64,000 nt of DNA, taken from contig JAMPKV010000013.1 of assembly GCA_039962225.1 (NCBI GenBank), forward strand, positions 124,001 through 188,000. Reading direction: 5' to 3'. Shown piece by piece: positions 40,798 through 49,034 of the stretch. Position 1 is the stretch's first letter, and the number at the start of each line of letters is the position of its first letter. Position numbers and translations under genes: made by a program. A model generated the notes under the pieces. It searched no databases. It was not told the DNA's origin and saw only the letters and a list, made by a program, of their open reading frames with translations. The DNA is from Microcoleus sp. AS-A8 (lineage in GTDB: Bacteria > Cyanobacteriota > Cyanobacteriia > Cyanobacteriales > Coleofasciculaceae).

Positions 40798-42462
40798 CTA
40801 ATGGCAAAGTTTCGGAGACTCAAATTGCTTCCCATACTGGCGATACCAAGCTTGAAGTGCTAACTGATGAATCTCTCGCCATGAGCAATGTTTTAATCGG
40901 GCGACCAGAGCACAATCTTCGTATTCCGGTTGTACGTTAGTAATTATTTTTTGAGGAGAACTGTTGCTCCAAGCCACTTTGACTCGAATTTCTCCATACT
41001 TCGTCTGCACTTGCTGAATTTCTCTGGATAAAATTGTTCGTTGTTGGGTTAGGCGTCGGATTCCCAAAGTCGTGGTTTCGCGGAATAAGACGGCTTCACA
41101 AGCCTCGATATCTTGAGGATGGCAGATGACTGTGAGCAAAATCCCAGGACGAGATTTCTTCATGCCAATCGACTGAGTAAAAACATCCACAGCACCCGCC
41201 TTAAATAGAGTCTCAAATACATAACCAATTGCTTGAGGGCTGAGGTCATCAATTTGAGTTTCCAACACCGAGATAGTTTCTATGTTAGAAGGTTGCAGGT
41301 CTGTTGGAATTGAAGCTTGCAGGTCTGTTGGAGTTGAAGCTTGCTGGTTTGTTGGAATTGAAGATTGCTGGTTTGTTGGAGTTGAAGGTTGATTGTTAGA
41401 AGCTTGCTGGTTTGTTGGAGTTGAAGGTTGATTGTTAGAAGCTTGCTGGTTTGTTGGAGTTGACGATTGATTGTTAGAAGCTTGCTGGTTTGTTGGAGTT
41501 GAAGGTTGATTGTTAGAAGCTTGCTGGTTTGTTGGAGTTGACGATTGATTGTTAGGATATTCAGCTTTCAATTTTCCAACTTTCAACTCTTGTGATGATT
41601 CCCCAATCCACAGTCGCAGAATATTGGGAATCGGTAACTGGAGGGAACCCGCACCAAGACCAACCCGTTGGATGGTCATCGCAGGCGGGGAACCAAAGCA
41701 AGTGGCGAGAGTAACGGTCAGGGCTGCTCCCGTTGGCGTTACCAACTCGCGATCGATACCATTACTGTAAACTGGCACCTGACCGGATTCCCACAACTTC
41801 AGCACCGCTGGTACTGGCACGGGTAAGCGACCATGAGCGGCCCTGACGGTGCCTCCTCCAGTGGGGAGAGCCGAACAGTAAAGTTGGTCAATTCCTAACC
41901 AATCTAACCCCAAGCAGGTACCCACAATGTCTACAATGGCATCAGTGGCTCCCACTTCATGGAAGTGGACTTGCTCGGGTGCAATGCCATGTACCGCGCC
42001 TTCAGCCTCTGCCAACTTGCGAAAGACGGCAAGGCTCCATTGTGAAACTCGTGGCGGTAACGGGGCCGCTAAGATTAATTGCTCAATTTCCGGCAGATAC
42101 CGTGTTGGGGCATACTGGGTGGCGTGATGAACGTGAGGAAGGTGAGGCTCTAATCCTGAGGTGCAACTTGGGGCGTGGTTATGCCCATGCTCGTGTTCAT
42201 GGTTATGTTCTTGGGGATGTTCGTGTTCCTGATCAGGGTCGTGATGATCGTCTACTGACGTTAGCAAATCTACATAAACTTTTGTTGCTAACTGTCCGTT
42301 GCGGTGAACGCTTTCTACTCGTAACCGATACTCCGACTCAATCCCCAGACCTTTGAGCTTTTCAGTCAAATACTCTAAAGGCACACCTGCCGCCACAACA
42401 GCTCCTAGGCACATATCGCCAGAAATTCCAGTCGGACAATCTAGGTACGCTAGTTTGCTCAT
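40798..42462 (-). CDS. larC: Nickel-pincer cofactor biosynthesis protein LarC with repeat insert
   Basis: LarC inserts nickel into the pyridinium-3,5-bisthiocarboxylic acid mononucleotide cofactor of lactate racemase-type enzymes. The 554-residue protein starts MSKLAYLDCPTGISGDMCLGA; a His-rich nickel-storing segment (HEHPQEHNHEHEHGHNH) lies at about 77-95, then HFHEVGATDAIVDIVG and YSNGIDRELVTPTGAAL. Residues about 303-392 are an Asn/Gln/Thr/Pro repeat insert not found in the family. The C-terminal domain (ETQIDDLSPQAIGYVFE, GIRRLTQQRTILSRE) is intact and in frame. In some bacteria the gene is split and joined by frameshifting; here it is one frame. larB, larE and the racemase are not nearby. 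Confidence 0.93.
   Translation of the reverse strand: MSKLAYLDCPTGISGDMCLGAVVAAGVPLEYLTEKLKGLGIESEYRLRVESVHRNGQLATKVYVDLLTSVDDHHDPDQEHEHPQEHNHEHEHGHNHAPSCTSGLEPHLPHVHHATQYAPTRYLPEIEQLILAAPLPPRVSQWSLAVFRKLAEAEGAVHGIAPEQVHFHEVGATDAIVDIVGTCLGLDWLGIDQLYCSALPTGGGTVRAAHGRLPVPVPAVLKLWESGQVPVYSNGIDRELVTPTGAALTVTLATCFGSPPAMTIQRVGLGAGSLQLPIPNILRLWIGESSQELKVGKLKAEYPNNQSSTPTNQQASNNQPSTPTNQQASNNQSSTPTNQQASNNQPSTPTNQQASNNQPSTPTNQQSSIPTNQQASTPTDLQASIPTDLQPSNIETISVLETQIDDLSPQAIGYVFETLFKAGAVDVFTQSIGMKKSRPGILLTVICHPQDIEACEAVLFRETTTLGIRRLTQQRTILSREIQQVQTKYGEIRVKVAWSNSSPQKIITNVQPEYEDCALVARLKHCSWREIHQLALQAWYRQYGKQFESPKLCH
41286..41555 (-). repeat. 39-bp and 24-bp tandem repeats inside larC
   Basis: Five 39-bp units encode NNQ(P/S)STPTNQQAS, followed by three shorter 24-bp units (IPTNQQAS, TPTDLQAS, IPTDLQPS). 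A TTCAAC-type tract (about 41560-41590, read as KVGKLKAEYP) abuts the array on its upstream coding side, so expansion probably began from that dispersed repeat. Confidence 0.88.
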
Positions 42463-42567
42463 AGAGTCTTGCTTATGGAAGGGTCAATTACCTTGTCATT
42501 CATGAATCGTAACTTTTATTCATGTCTCGTAACTTTTATGATTTGACCGTTGAGAGAAAAATTTTTA

Positions 42568-43221
42568 ATGGCTACTATCTATACTGTCCATCCGGAAAAT
42601 CCCCAAATACGACGAATAGAGGAAATTAAGGAGGCCCTGCAAAATGGTGCTGTGATGCTATACCCCACGGACACCGTTTATGCGATTGGTTGCGACCTGA
42701 ATGTCAAGTCAGCTGTAGAACGTGTGAGGCGTCTGAAGCAATTATCTAATGATAAGCCCCTGACGTTTCTGTGTTCTTCTCTATCAGATATTGCCCAGTA
42801 TGCCTGGGTAAGTGACTCATCTTACCGTATTATGAAAAGTCTAATTCCAGGGCCGTACACCTTCTTGCTCCCGGCAACGAAGTTAGTGCCCCGGTTGGTG
42901 ATGAATCCCAAACGAAGAACCAGCGGCATCCGCGTCCCTGCTCATCCAGTCTGCCAAGCACTACTGCGAGCGTTAGGAAATCCAATTATTTCCACCTCGG
43001 CGCATCTAGCGGATGAGAATGGCAAAACTCCAGTCATTGATTTGGAAAGGGCCAGACTATTCGACGAGTTTGATACTTTGGTAGATATCATCGTAGACGA
43101 TGGCAACAAACCAGGCTTTCAAGTGTCTACCATTGTGGACATGACCGATGAGGAACCCGTAATCGTGCGGAAAGGTCTGGGATGGGAAGCTGCAACAAGT
43201 TGGGCATCTCTGGTTAGCTAA
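42568..43221 (+). CDS. YciO/YrdC/Sua5-family protein
   Basis: The family includes TsaC/Sua5, which makes threonylcarbamoyl-AMP for tRNA t6A from Thr, bicarbonate and ATP. The 217-residue protein reads more like the YciO branch: IYTVHPENPQIRRIEEIKEAL at the start, YPTDTVYAIGCDL, KQLSNDKPLTFLCSSLSDIAQYA, GPYTFLLPATKLVPR, GIRVPAHPVCQALL, ISTSAHL. YciO proteins bind nucleotide/RNA in the same fold, but their t6A role is doubtful. ATG 42568 is preferred over TTG 42550, since the family N-terminus starts just after it. With tsaB at the other end of the window, a t6A role cannot be excluded. Confidence 0.88.
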   Translation: MATIYTVHPENPQIRRIEEIKEALQNGAVMLYPTDTVYAIGCDLNVKSAVERVRRLKQLSNDKPLTFLCSSLSDIAQYAWVSDSSYRIMKSLIPGPYTFLLPATKLVPRLVMNPKRRTSGIRVPAHPVCQALLRALGNPIISTSAHLADENGKTPVIDLERARLFDEFDTLVDIIVDDGNKPGFQVSTIVDMTDEEPVIVRKGLGWEAATSWASLVS

Positions 43222-43315
43222 TCGAGGGTGTAAAGGCACTGAACTCACAATTTTAGATTTTGGATTCTGGATGATGAAGAACCAGATGCGGCGACAAGCG
43301 CGTCGTTTCTTCTGA

Positions 43316-43582
43316 TTAAAACTGGCACGAACCATTAAAGGGGTCAATTTTTAAGCCCTGTCCACGGTTGAAATCGGTATTCTCTAGAATCCAAAACCCA
43401 AAATTGGTCGGTTTGAGTGCCTGCAACAGAGTCAGACGTTCTTGTTTCCACACCCGTACTCCGTTCGCCGAAACGTAGACTTCAAGCGGGGAGTAGGGGA
43501 TTACGAAGGCGTAGAACTCAATTGATCCACTTGTTGAGGTGTCACTGGGACAAACCGCTAGGAGTTTTCGGATGAAATCGGT
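43316..43582 (-). pseudogene. Open 88-codon frame without start: decayed or mis-started small gene
   Basis: The minus strand is open for 88 codons with coding-like translation (SGSIEFYAFVIPYSPLEVY, GVRVWKQERLTLLQALKP, FGFWILENTDFN) ending SCQF. There is no ATG/GTG/TTG in the first half; an ATG lies just upstream (43589-43591) but is followed two codons later by an in-frame TGA, giving MH-stop-TDFIRK. That is the picture of a gene knocked out by one nonsense change near its start, or of a frame using an unusual start. The flanking 43222-43315 and 43583-43825 hold only TTTTGGATT-type repeat and the promoter of hetZ. I recognise no family. Confidence 0.4.
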
Positions 43583-43825
43583 TCAATGCATTTACATCAA
43601 AAGGTTACAGCGTTTTCCATGTCAGTCAGCCACAGTCTTAGTGGCAGGCAAAATATAGTGCTGTGGGAGTTCTGGCACTAACGCACCATTCGAGTTCAGG
43701 GTAGCAGCCTACATTCAAAGTGTGGAGAGCCACAGAGGGGGAGTATCCTAGCAGCCACCTCGCCAAACCCTCCCTCTGTTGAGTCTCGTCGCAGTTCATC
43801 AATTAAAGTCTTTAGGGGCAATACC

Positions 43826-45064
43826 ATGAACGTCAAAACAGCTAATTCTATCCATCAAACTTCCCAAGGCCACTTCCACGCTCCGGAAATTCTCCCAGGA
43901 ACTGAATCCCAAGCTCTCAAGGATATGTTACTGGAGGAAATGCGCTCATCCTTCAAGAGCAGTGGTTTGGTATCACACACTGGATTAGATTCTAGCCGCA
44001 CGCACTCCGTGGTCAACCGGATTGTGCAAGAGGTGGAACGGATTTGCCGCAAAAGCGATCGCATTCAAACTTCCGGTGAAATCCGTTCCTGGCAACTGAC
44101 ACTGGCACGTCATCGCCTACAGAAGTGTCTATCATACTACAAACTGGGTTCAAAGCAAGGTCGTATCGAATTACATAGCCACTTGAGTGTGATGATTTAT
44201 CGCCATGTGGCATCCTCTCAAGCCCAACTTAGCTTTTCCGCTCGGTACACCTTAATTGAGGACTTCTTGCAAGACTTCTATGCCGAGTCCCTCAAAGCCT
44301 TCCGGCGGGAAAATGAGGTGGAGGCCGATTACACCCCTCGCACCCAGATTGAACTTGCCGAGTACATGGCGTTTACCGAGCAGTACGCCAAGCGGCGCAT
44401 CCAATTGCCTAACCGCAATAACCAGCAACTGATTGTACTCAGAGCGCAGAGCTTTGCTAAACGGCAACCGAGCGAAACGCCCCTGGATATCGAACAGGCG
44501 GTGGAGTTTGCCAAGGGAGAGGAAGCACAGGAGCACAGTCGCTCTCCTGCCATGCAGCAGGTCAGATTGCGCCTCGTTTCTGAAACCGTTGACCCCAGTG
44601 AGGCTGTGTTGCGCGATCGCGTTGTTGCCGAACTGGTACAGTATCTAGAATCTCAGGGTCACTCCGACTGTGCGGATTACTTAGTCTTAAAATTGCAAGA
44701 CTTGGCAGCACCCGATATCGACGAAATTCTGGGTCTAACGTCCAGACAGCGGGACTACCTGCAACAGCGCTTTAAGTACCATGTGGAGAAATTCTCTCGC
44801 TCCTCCCATTGGAAGCTGGTACACCAATGGCTAGGGGCAGACCTTGACCAAAAGCTAGGCATGTCCTCTGAGCGCTGGGACGCTTTTGTCGGGCAACTCG
44901 ATGAGCAACAGCAGCAGTTGTTGTCACTCAAACAGGGGCAAAGAACCGATAAAGAGATTGCCAAAGTTCTAGGCTGTACACCAAAGCAGGTACAAAAGCG
45001 TTGGACAGCTTTGCTGGAAATCGCTTGGAAGACTCGGAATTCATCCGGTAAAAGTGAGGAATAA
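43826..45064 (+). CDS. hetZ: HetZ-family DNA-binding protein
   Basis: HetZ is an early regulator of heterocyst differentiation in Nostoc, and homologues also occur in non-heterocystous filamentous cyanobacteria. The 412-residue protein shows blocks I associate with the family: RIVQEVERICRKSDRIQTSGEIRSW, LTLARHRLQKCLSYYKLGSKQGRIELHS, YTLIEDFLQDFYAESLKAFRRENE and QIELAEYMAFTEQYAKRRI. The C-terminus (QRTDKEIAKVLGCTPKQVQKRWTALL) is a sigma-region-4-like HTH. AGGGG lies 9 bases before ATG. The PatU genes that follow hetZ in Nostoc are absent; a PHP protein comes next after 418 bases. HetZ proper versus a HetZ-related paralogue cannot be settled here. Confidence 0.82.
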   Translation: MNVKTANSIHQTSQGHFHAPEILPGTESQALKDMLLEEMRSSFKSSGLVSHTGLDSSRTHSVVNRIVQEVERICRKSDRIQTSGEIRSWQLTLARHRLQKCLSYYKLGSKQGRIELHSHLSVMIYRHVASSQAQLSFSARYTLIEDFLQDFYAESLKAFRRENEVEADYTPRTQIELAEYMAFTEQYAKRRIQLPNRNNQQLIVLRAQSFAKRQPSETPLDIEQAVEFAKGEEAQEHSRSPAMQQVRLRLVSETVDPSEAVLRDRVVAELVQYLESQGHSDCADYLVLKLQDLAAPDIDEILGLTSRQRDYLQQRFKYHVEKFSRSSHWKLVHQWLGADLDQKLGMSSERWDAFVGQLDEQQQQLLSLKQGQRTDKEIAKVLGCTPKQVQKRWTALLEIAWKTRNSSGKSEE

Positions 45065-45482
45065 CGAGTGAGCAAGAATCACTTTCTGGTTAAGAGTTGA
45101 CGGTGATCAATTAAAGGGGCTAAACTTTCAACTCTTAACTCTTGCTTACTCCTGTACCCAGCCAAACGAAAAGGATTACCTTCATTACAGAATTTCTGCT
45201 CAAGCCACTTACACAATTATTAAGTCTCAGTCATTTAACACTTCAAGCCCTAACTTAGAGAGCCTTTGGCAATATCTATGTCCGTAAAAAAATGACGAGT
45301 TGGCAACACATCTAGGGTATCTACTGCTAATGAATGCCAAAAGTCAATTACGACTAACTTTTGCTAAGGTTAGGTTAACAATTGAAAATATATATCGCTT
45401 ACCTGACCTAGGCTGACAATCTCTCTCGATTGAAGGTAGTATCTCGTCAATTATCAACATATCCAACAACCAGCAGGCAGTT
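45065..45482. other. Spacer with a TTCAAC tract, no gene called
   Basis: About 420 bases between same-strand genes. A short TTTCAACTCTTAACTC tract lies at about 45125-45143; the rest is AT-rich and should contain the promoter of the PHP gene. No RNA structure recognised. Confidence 0.5.
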
Positions 45483-46193
45483 ATGGTGGTCAAAATTGAT
45501 CAAGCTTTAGCTTCACCCCAAATAACAGCACAGGATGCACTCGCGCTCAGGCAAGTCTGGGCAACCATTGGGCCAGATAGTTGTCCCTGTTCCTATAACT
45601 TTCACATGCACACTATCTATTCCGATGGTCAGCTAAAGCCAGAAGATTTGATCAAGCAGGCGATCGCCATTGGCATCAAAGGACTGGCTATTACCGACCA
45701 CCACACGATTGGGGGCTACCTCGTCGCTCAAGGCTGGCTGGAATACTTGCATAAGCAATCCACTCCTGTCACACCCTATCCTCACCTTTGGACGGGTGTT
45801 GAAATCACAGCGAACCTACTCGGCACTGATGTTCATATCCTCGGCTATGCCTTTGATCCCAAACATCCCGCTATAGAGTCTTATCTCCAAGGCGAAGCAC
45901 CTCGACATCGCGAAGCTCAGGCGGCAGTCGTGATTGCGGCAATTCAGCAGGCGGGCGGTTTAGCTGTTTTGGCTCATCCAGGGCGCTACCGACGCCCCGC
46001 GGTAGAGTTAATTCCCGCCGTAGCGCATTTAGGCATAGATGGGGTCGAAACCTACTACGCCTACGCCAACCCAAACCCCTGGCAAACCAGCCCCATGCAA
46101 ACGCAGCAAGTCAAACAGTTGAGTGAGGCTTACAATCTGCTGAATACCTGCGGGACGGATACTCACGGGATGAATTTACTCCGGCGTCTATGA
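45483..46193 (+). CDS. PHP-domain metal-dependent phosphoesterase
   Basis: A 236-residue protein of the PHP family (YciV/TrpH-like), which hydrolyses phosphoesters, including nucleotides and RNA ends, using a metal centre. Metal-ligand motifs are FHMHTIYSDG (HxH), AITDHHTIGGY, WTGVEITANLLGTDVHILGYAFD and VLAHPGRY, ending with GTDTHG. All expected His/Asp positions are present. Compared with the typical 270-290 residues, the C-terminus is short after GTDTHGMNLLRRL, but the catalytic core is complete. Substrate unknown. Confidence 0.9.
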   Translation: MVVKIDQALASPQITAQDALALRQVWATIGPDSCPCSYNFHMHTIYSDGQLKPEDLIKQAIAIGIKGLAITDHHTIGGYLVAQGWLEYLHKQSTPVTPYPHLWTGVEITANLLGTDVHILGYAFDPKHPAIESYLQGEAPRHREAQAAVVIAAIQQAGGLAVLAHPGRYRRPAVELIPAVAHLGIDGVETYYAYANPNPWQTSPMQTQQVKQLSEAYNLLNTCGTDTHGMNLLRRL

Positions 46194-46276
46194 CGAAGTG
46201 AGGAGTGAGGCGTCACGCAGGGATTAGCGGTGAGAAAAACCGCATCGCCTCTTGAACAATCAAAGGTTGAATACAA

Positions 46277-47413
46277 TCACTCAAACCTATCTGAAACAAC
46301 CAACTGAGCAAGAGTCGCTTCCATGACGGCAGTGGTTTGCCCCGAAACGGTAAATACCAATGCCTCACGATAGACTCGCTGTGCTGCATGATATCGGTAA
46401 TTCGCTGCACCGCTAGAAACCGTCACCGCCGCACTCGCACAGCGTTGCGCGAGATTAATCGCCCACGCTCGCACTTGCAGGCGCTCTTCCCATGTCTGGG
46501 CGTCGGGTGGTAACGCCTGCATCATCGCAGATTGACAGTGAGTGAGTTCGGCGTCGAGAGCGTCAAACGCTTGCTTGATGAAGGGCAGTTGTTTAGCCTG
46601 GTAAGCCGCTTCAACAATATCAAGCCCTGCTCTGGCACAGCCCAGGGAATAAAAACCGTGATGCAGAACATTCTTTTTATCGTTCTCGTGAATTGCCCCT
46701 ATGGGTTTGATAAAGATGACACGCTCTTGGGGTAAAAACCAATGGGTGAGTGTTGCCGTAACAGTATGGGTTGAGGACATGGCTCCCATTTGCATTGGCT
46801 CACTAAAGGTAATGGTTCCTCCAGTTTCTTGGACTGTTTCCACAAACGGGACAACACCATAAACCGCCCGACCATCCGGAAGTGCCGCACCCACAATAAA
46901 ATCCTGAAAGAAGCCAAAACCCGTTACCCAAAGCACCTTTCCTCCCAGGTGATACCCGCCTTCTACGGGAATGGCTTTCATAATCGGGTCACCTGGGCGT
47001 CGTAGGTGGGAAAAGCCGATCCCCACTAATACCTCACCCTTGCTCATATAGGGCAGATATTGCTGTTTTAACGCTTCATTTTCACTGTTGGTGAAGAATC
47101 CTGCCGCACTTTGGTGTTGAGTTTGGAGAAAATTCAAAGCCCCCGAATAGCGGGGAACGAGCTGTTGGAAGTGGCGATAGGTGATTTCACTCACTTGTGC
47201 ACCTCCCCAAACTTGGGGAACCCGTAGCGCGAGTAAGGAGCGCTCGCCCATACCCTGGAGCGCCTTTTTTAAAACCTCTGGATTGTCATCAATCTCTGAA
47301 GCCACGGGCGCAACAAACTCCCGAAGATAAGCCTCCGCAAGATTTAATAGCGCTTGCTGGTCTTCCTGTTCAATCTTATGAGCAACACCCTGATTCACGG
47401 TCGTTGATGACAT
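46277..47413 (-). CDS. Acyl-CoA dehydrogenase-family flavoprotein
   Basis: A 378-residue protein with the acyl-CoA dehydrogenase fold: helical N-domain (LAEAYLREFVAPVASEIDDN), middle beta domain (KGEVLVGIGFSHLRRPGDPIMKAIPVEGGYHLGGKVLWVTG, where family members bind FAD and acyl chain) and C-terminal helical bundle. It is a divergent member; the usual catalytic Glu is not obvious by eye. Some relatives act on non-CoA substrates. The start is ATG 47413 (MSSTTVNQGVAHK). A longer frame to 47536 would overlap the upstream pyrophosphohydrolase gene and adds a Cys/Arg-rich, non-family stretch. Confidence 0.85.
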   Translation of the reverse strand: MSSTTVNQGVAHKIEQEDQQALLNLAEAYLREFVAPVASEIDDNPEVLKKALQGMGERSLLALRVPQVWGGAQVSEITYRHFQQLVPRYSGALNFLQTQHQSAAGFFTNSENEALKQQYLPYMSKGEVLVGIGFSHLRRPGDPIMKAIPVEGGYHLGGKVLWVTGFGFFQDFIVGAALPDGRAVYGVVPFVETVQETGGTITFSEPMQMGAMSSTHTVTATLTHWFLPQERVIFIKPIGAIHENDKKNVLHHGFYSLGCARAGLDIVEAAYQAKQLPFIKQAFDALDAELTHCQSAMMQALPPDAQTWEERLQVRAWAINLAQRCASAAVTVSSGAANYRYHAAQRVYREALVFTVSGQTTAVMEATLAQLVVSDRFE

Positions 47414-47483
47414 CTGATATACCGTTTTGCTGTGAGCCCTATATCTCAGAACACGACCATGTCGTGCCCTCTGTGCCTCTATT

Positions 47484-47816
47484 TTATGAAGATGAAGATT
47501 CAGTCCACAACAACCGCAGGCGCTGGTCAAAGCCACCCCGTTCCGTTCGCTTGTGTCTTTGTTCCTTCACTAAGGCTTCGCGTTCAATCCCATACACTTT
47601 TAGGATTGCATCAATCACTTCTTGCAAGTCGGCTAACTCGCTCACTAAATTTTCCGGAGTCGCCACCACCGCTTCTTGAGCTTCTTCCAGCAGCTTTTCT
47701 CGCAATGCTTGACTAAACTCCGCCTCAGACATCAATGCTACTTCGCACTGCTTCCCTGCTTGGCGAATAATTTCCGGAATACCGTCTCGCACGAGCTTAT
47801 TGTGTTCTTGGCGCAT
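47484..47816 (-). CDS. MazG-like nucleoside polyphosphate pyrophosphohydrolase
   Basis: A 110-residue all-alpha NTP pyrophosphohydrolase (phosphoribosyl-ATP pyrophosphohydrolase-like, COG4997 type). The start NKLVRDGIPEIIRQAGKQCE is diagnostic. The metal-binding EExxE...ExxD pattern is visible in LREKLLEEAQEAVVATPENLVSELADLQEVIDAIL. The C-terminus KEQRHKRTERGGFDQRLRL matches the family. House-cleaning of non-canonical NTPs is the likely role. It is 70 bases upstream of the acyl-CoA dehydrogenase gene on the same strand. Confidence 0.92.
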   Translation of the reverse strand: MRQEHNKLVRDGIPEIIRQAGKQCEVALMSEAEFSQALREKLLEEAQEAVVATPENLVSELADLQEVIDAILKVYGIEREALVKEQRHKRTERGGFDQRLRLLWTESSSS

Positions 47817-47844
47817 GAAGAAGCTAGCTCAAAACTGATGAGGA

Positions 47845-47961
47845 CTAGGTAACAGGTACGGCAAAAGAGTAGGCCAGAAGGATGAAAGCAACACCCACAA
47901 CGGCGCAAACGACAAGGGGGAGTAACTGGGAGAACAGATAGCTGTGAAAAATTCCAAGCAT
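47845..47961 (-). CDS. Possible 38-aa single-TM protein
   Basis: A 38-codon frame with an N-terminal MLGIFHSYLFSQLL and one strong membrane helix (LPLVVCAVVGVAFILLAYSFAV) ending VPVT. Size and shape are like small photosystem or cytochrome subunits, but it matches none that I can recall (PsbK, PsbX, PsbZ, PsaI, PsaJ, PsaM, PetG, PetL, PetM, PetN, Ycf12 considered). The ribosome-binding site is poor. It lies 28 bases upstream of the MazG-like gene on the same strand. Could be chance. Confidence 0.4.
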   Translation of the reverse strand: MLGIFHSYLFSQLLPLVVCAVVGVAFILLAYSFAVPVT

Positions 47962-48281
47962 GTGTAAATCTCAAAGACTAAGTAGAGAGTATGAGTTCAT
48001 GTTGTTCTTAAACACGGCTCACCACCTCTCTCTTTTGTCCCAAATCCGGCGGGAGTTGGCTGTTTCCATAGACTGAGTATATTTACGCATTAAACATAAG
48101 TCTAAATCCTTCATGCCTATTTAGGATAGTCTTTGAGCGAATCATTTTAGGCGAATTATTTTTTTAGGTGTCTCAAAAAAGGATTGACGGTAGGGTCAAC
48201 AAAGTGTATTTTAAATCAAAAAATAAATAAAATAAAGATACGTCTTTGCGGCTGTGATGTCAGACGGGTGAAGTAAAATTC
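47962..48281. other. AT-rich spacer, nothing recognised
   Basis: About 320 bases between divergent genes. Strongly AT-rich near the GT2 gene. No hairpin or ORF with ribosome-binding site seen; promoters for both sides expected here. Confidence 0.5.
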
Positions 48282-49034
48282 ATGGTTAAAATATCAGTAA
48301 TTTTACCTGTTTATAATGAATTAGAATGCATCAATGAAACCTTTGAAGCCGTTTTAGAATACTCTAAAATTCACACCGTTTATCAATTTATTTTTGTAGA
48401 TGATGGTTCTACTGATGGCACCCAATATCTGTTAAAAACAAAAATAGCAGAGACAAAGCAAATTTATCCTATATCTCTAATTTATTACGAACAAAACCAA
48501 GGTAAAGGTTATGCAATAAAAAAAGGCTTAGAATCAACCTGTGGAGATTATATTTGCTTTATAGATAGCGATTTGGCTTATTCGTTATATCATCTAGATT
48601 TTCTGGCTGAGCAATTAAAGTTATTTGATGTGGTTATTGGCTGTAGGAATCTGATTCCTGATAATTTTAAACGAGTAAAACCCATGAGATTTTTGGCAGG
48701 AAAACTATTTAATTGGATGACTCAAGGTATACTATCTCTCAAATTTAGTGATGTTCAAGCTGGCTTAAAGGGGTTTAGAAGAGATGTGGCACAGACTTTA
48801 TTCGAGAAACAAACGATAAAAAGATTTTGCTTTGATGTTGAGCTAATTTACTTAGCTCAAAAGATGGGATATACCATTGGTGAGATTCCAGCGTTTATTT
48901 CCAGTAGTCATTCAAGTAAAATATCAAAAGTGAATCTAGTTAAAGATTCATTGATGATGTTCCAGAGCCTCATTCAAATCAAAATTAATGATAATTTAGG
49001 TCTCTATGAAAAAGTCTATATTGTTGAGTTTTGA
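48282..49034 (+). CDS. Family 2 glycosyltransferase (polyprenyl-phosphate sugar type)
   Basis: A 250-residue GT-A enzyme like dolichyl-phosphate mannose/glucose synthases. Motifs: ISVILPVYNELECINETFEAVLEY, FVDDGSTDGT, the nucleotide-sugar/metal site CFIDSDLAYS (DxD), KFSDVQAGLKGFRRDVAQ and RFCFDVELIYLAQKMGY. No C-terminal TM pair is present. It probably links a sugar to a lipid carrier or nascent glycan at the inner face of the membrane. Overlaps the next gene by 29 bases in another frame. The AT-rich, low-GC codon use is unlike the housekeeping genes here and suggests acquisition. Confidence 0.9.
   Translation: MVKISVILPVYNELECINETFEAVLEYSKIHTVYQFIFVDDGSTDGTQYLLKTKIAETKQIYPISLIYYEQNQGKGYAIKKGLESTCGDYICFIDSDLAYSLYHLDFLAEQLKLFDVVIGCRNLIPDNFKRVKPMRFLAGKLFNWMTQGILSLKFSDVQAGLKGFRRDVAQTLFEKQTIKRFCFDVELIYLAQKMGYTIGEIPAFISSSHSSKISKVNLVKDSLMMFQSLIQIKINDNLGLYEKVYIVEF

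Noticed and set aside
43240-43280. TTTTGGATT-type tract as coding
   Set aside because: Matches a repeat type frequent in cyanobacterial spacers; the frame here is not supported.
47414-47536. N-terminal extension of the acyl-CoA dehydrogenase
   Set aside because: Overlaps the MazG-like gene in another frame and adds a non-family Cys/Arg-rich segment; ATG 47413 is preferred.
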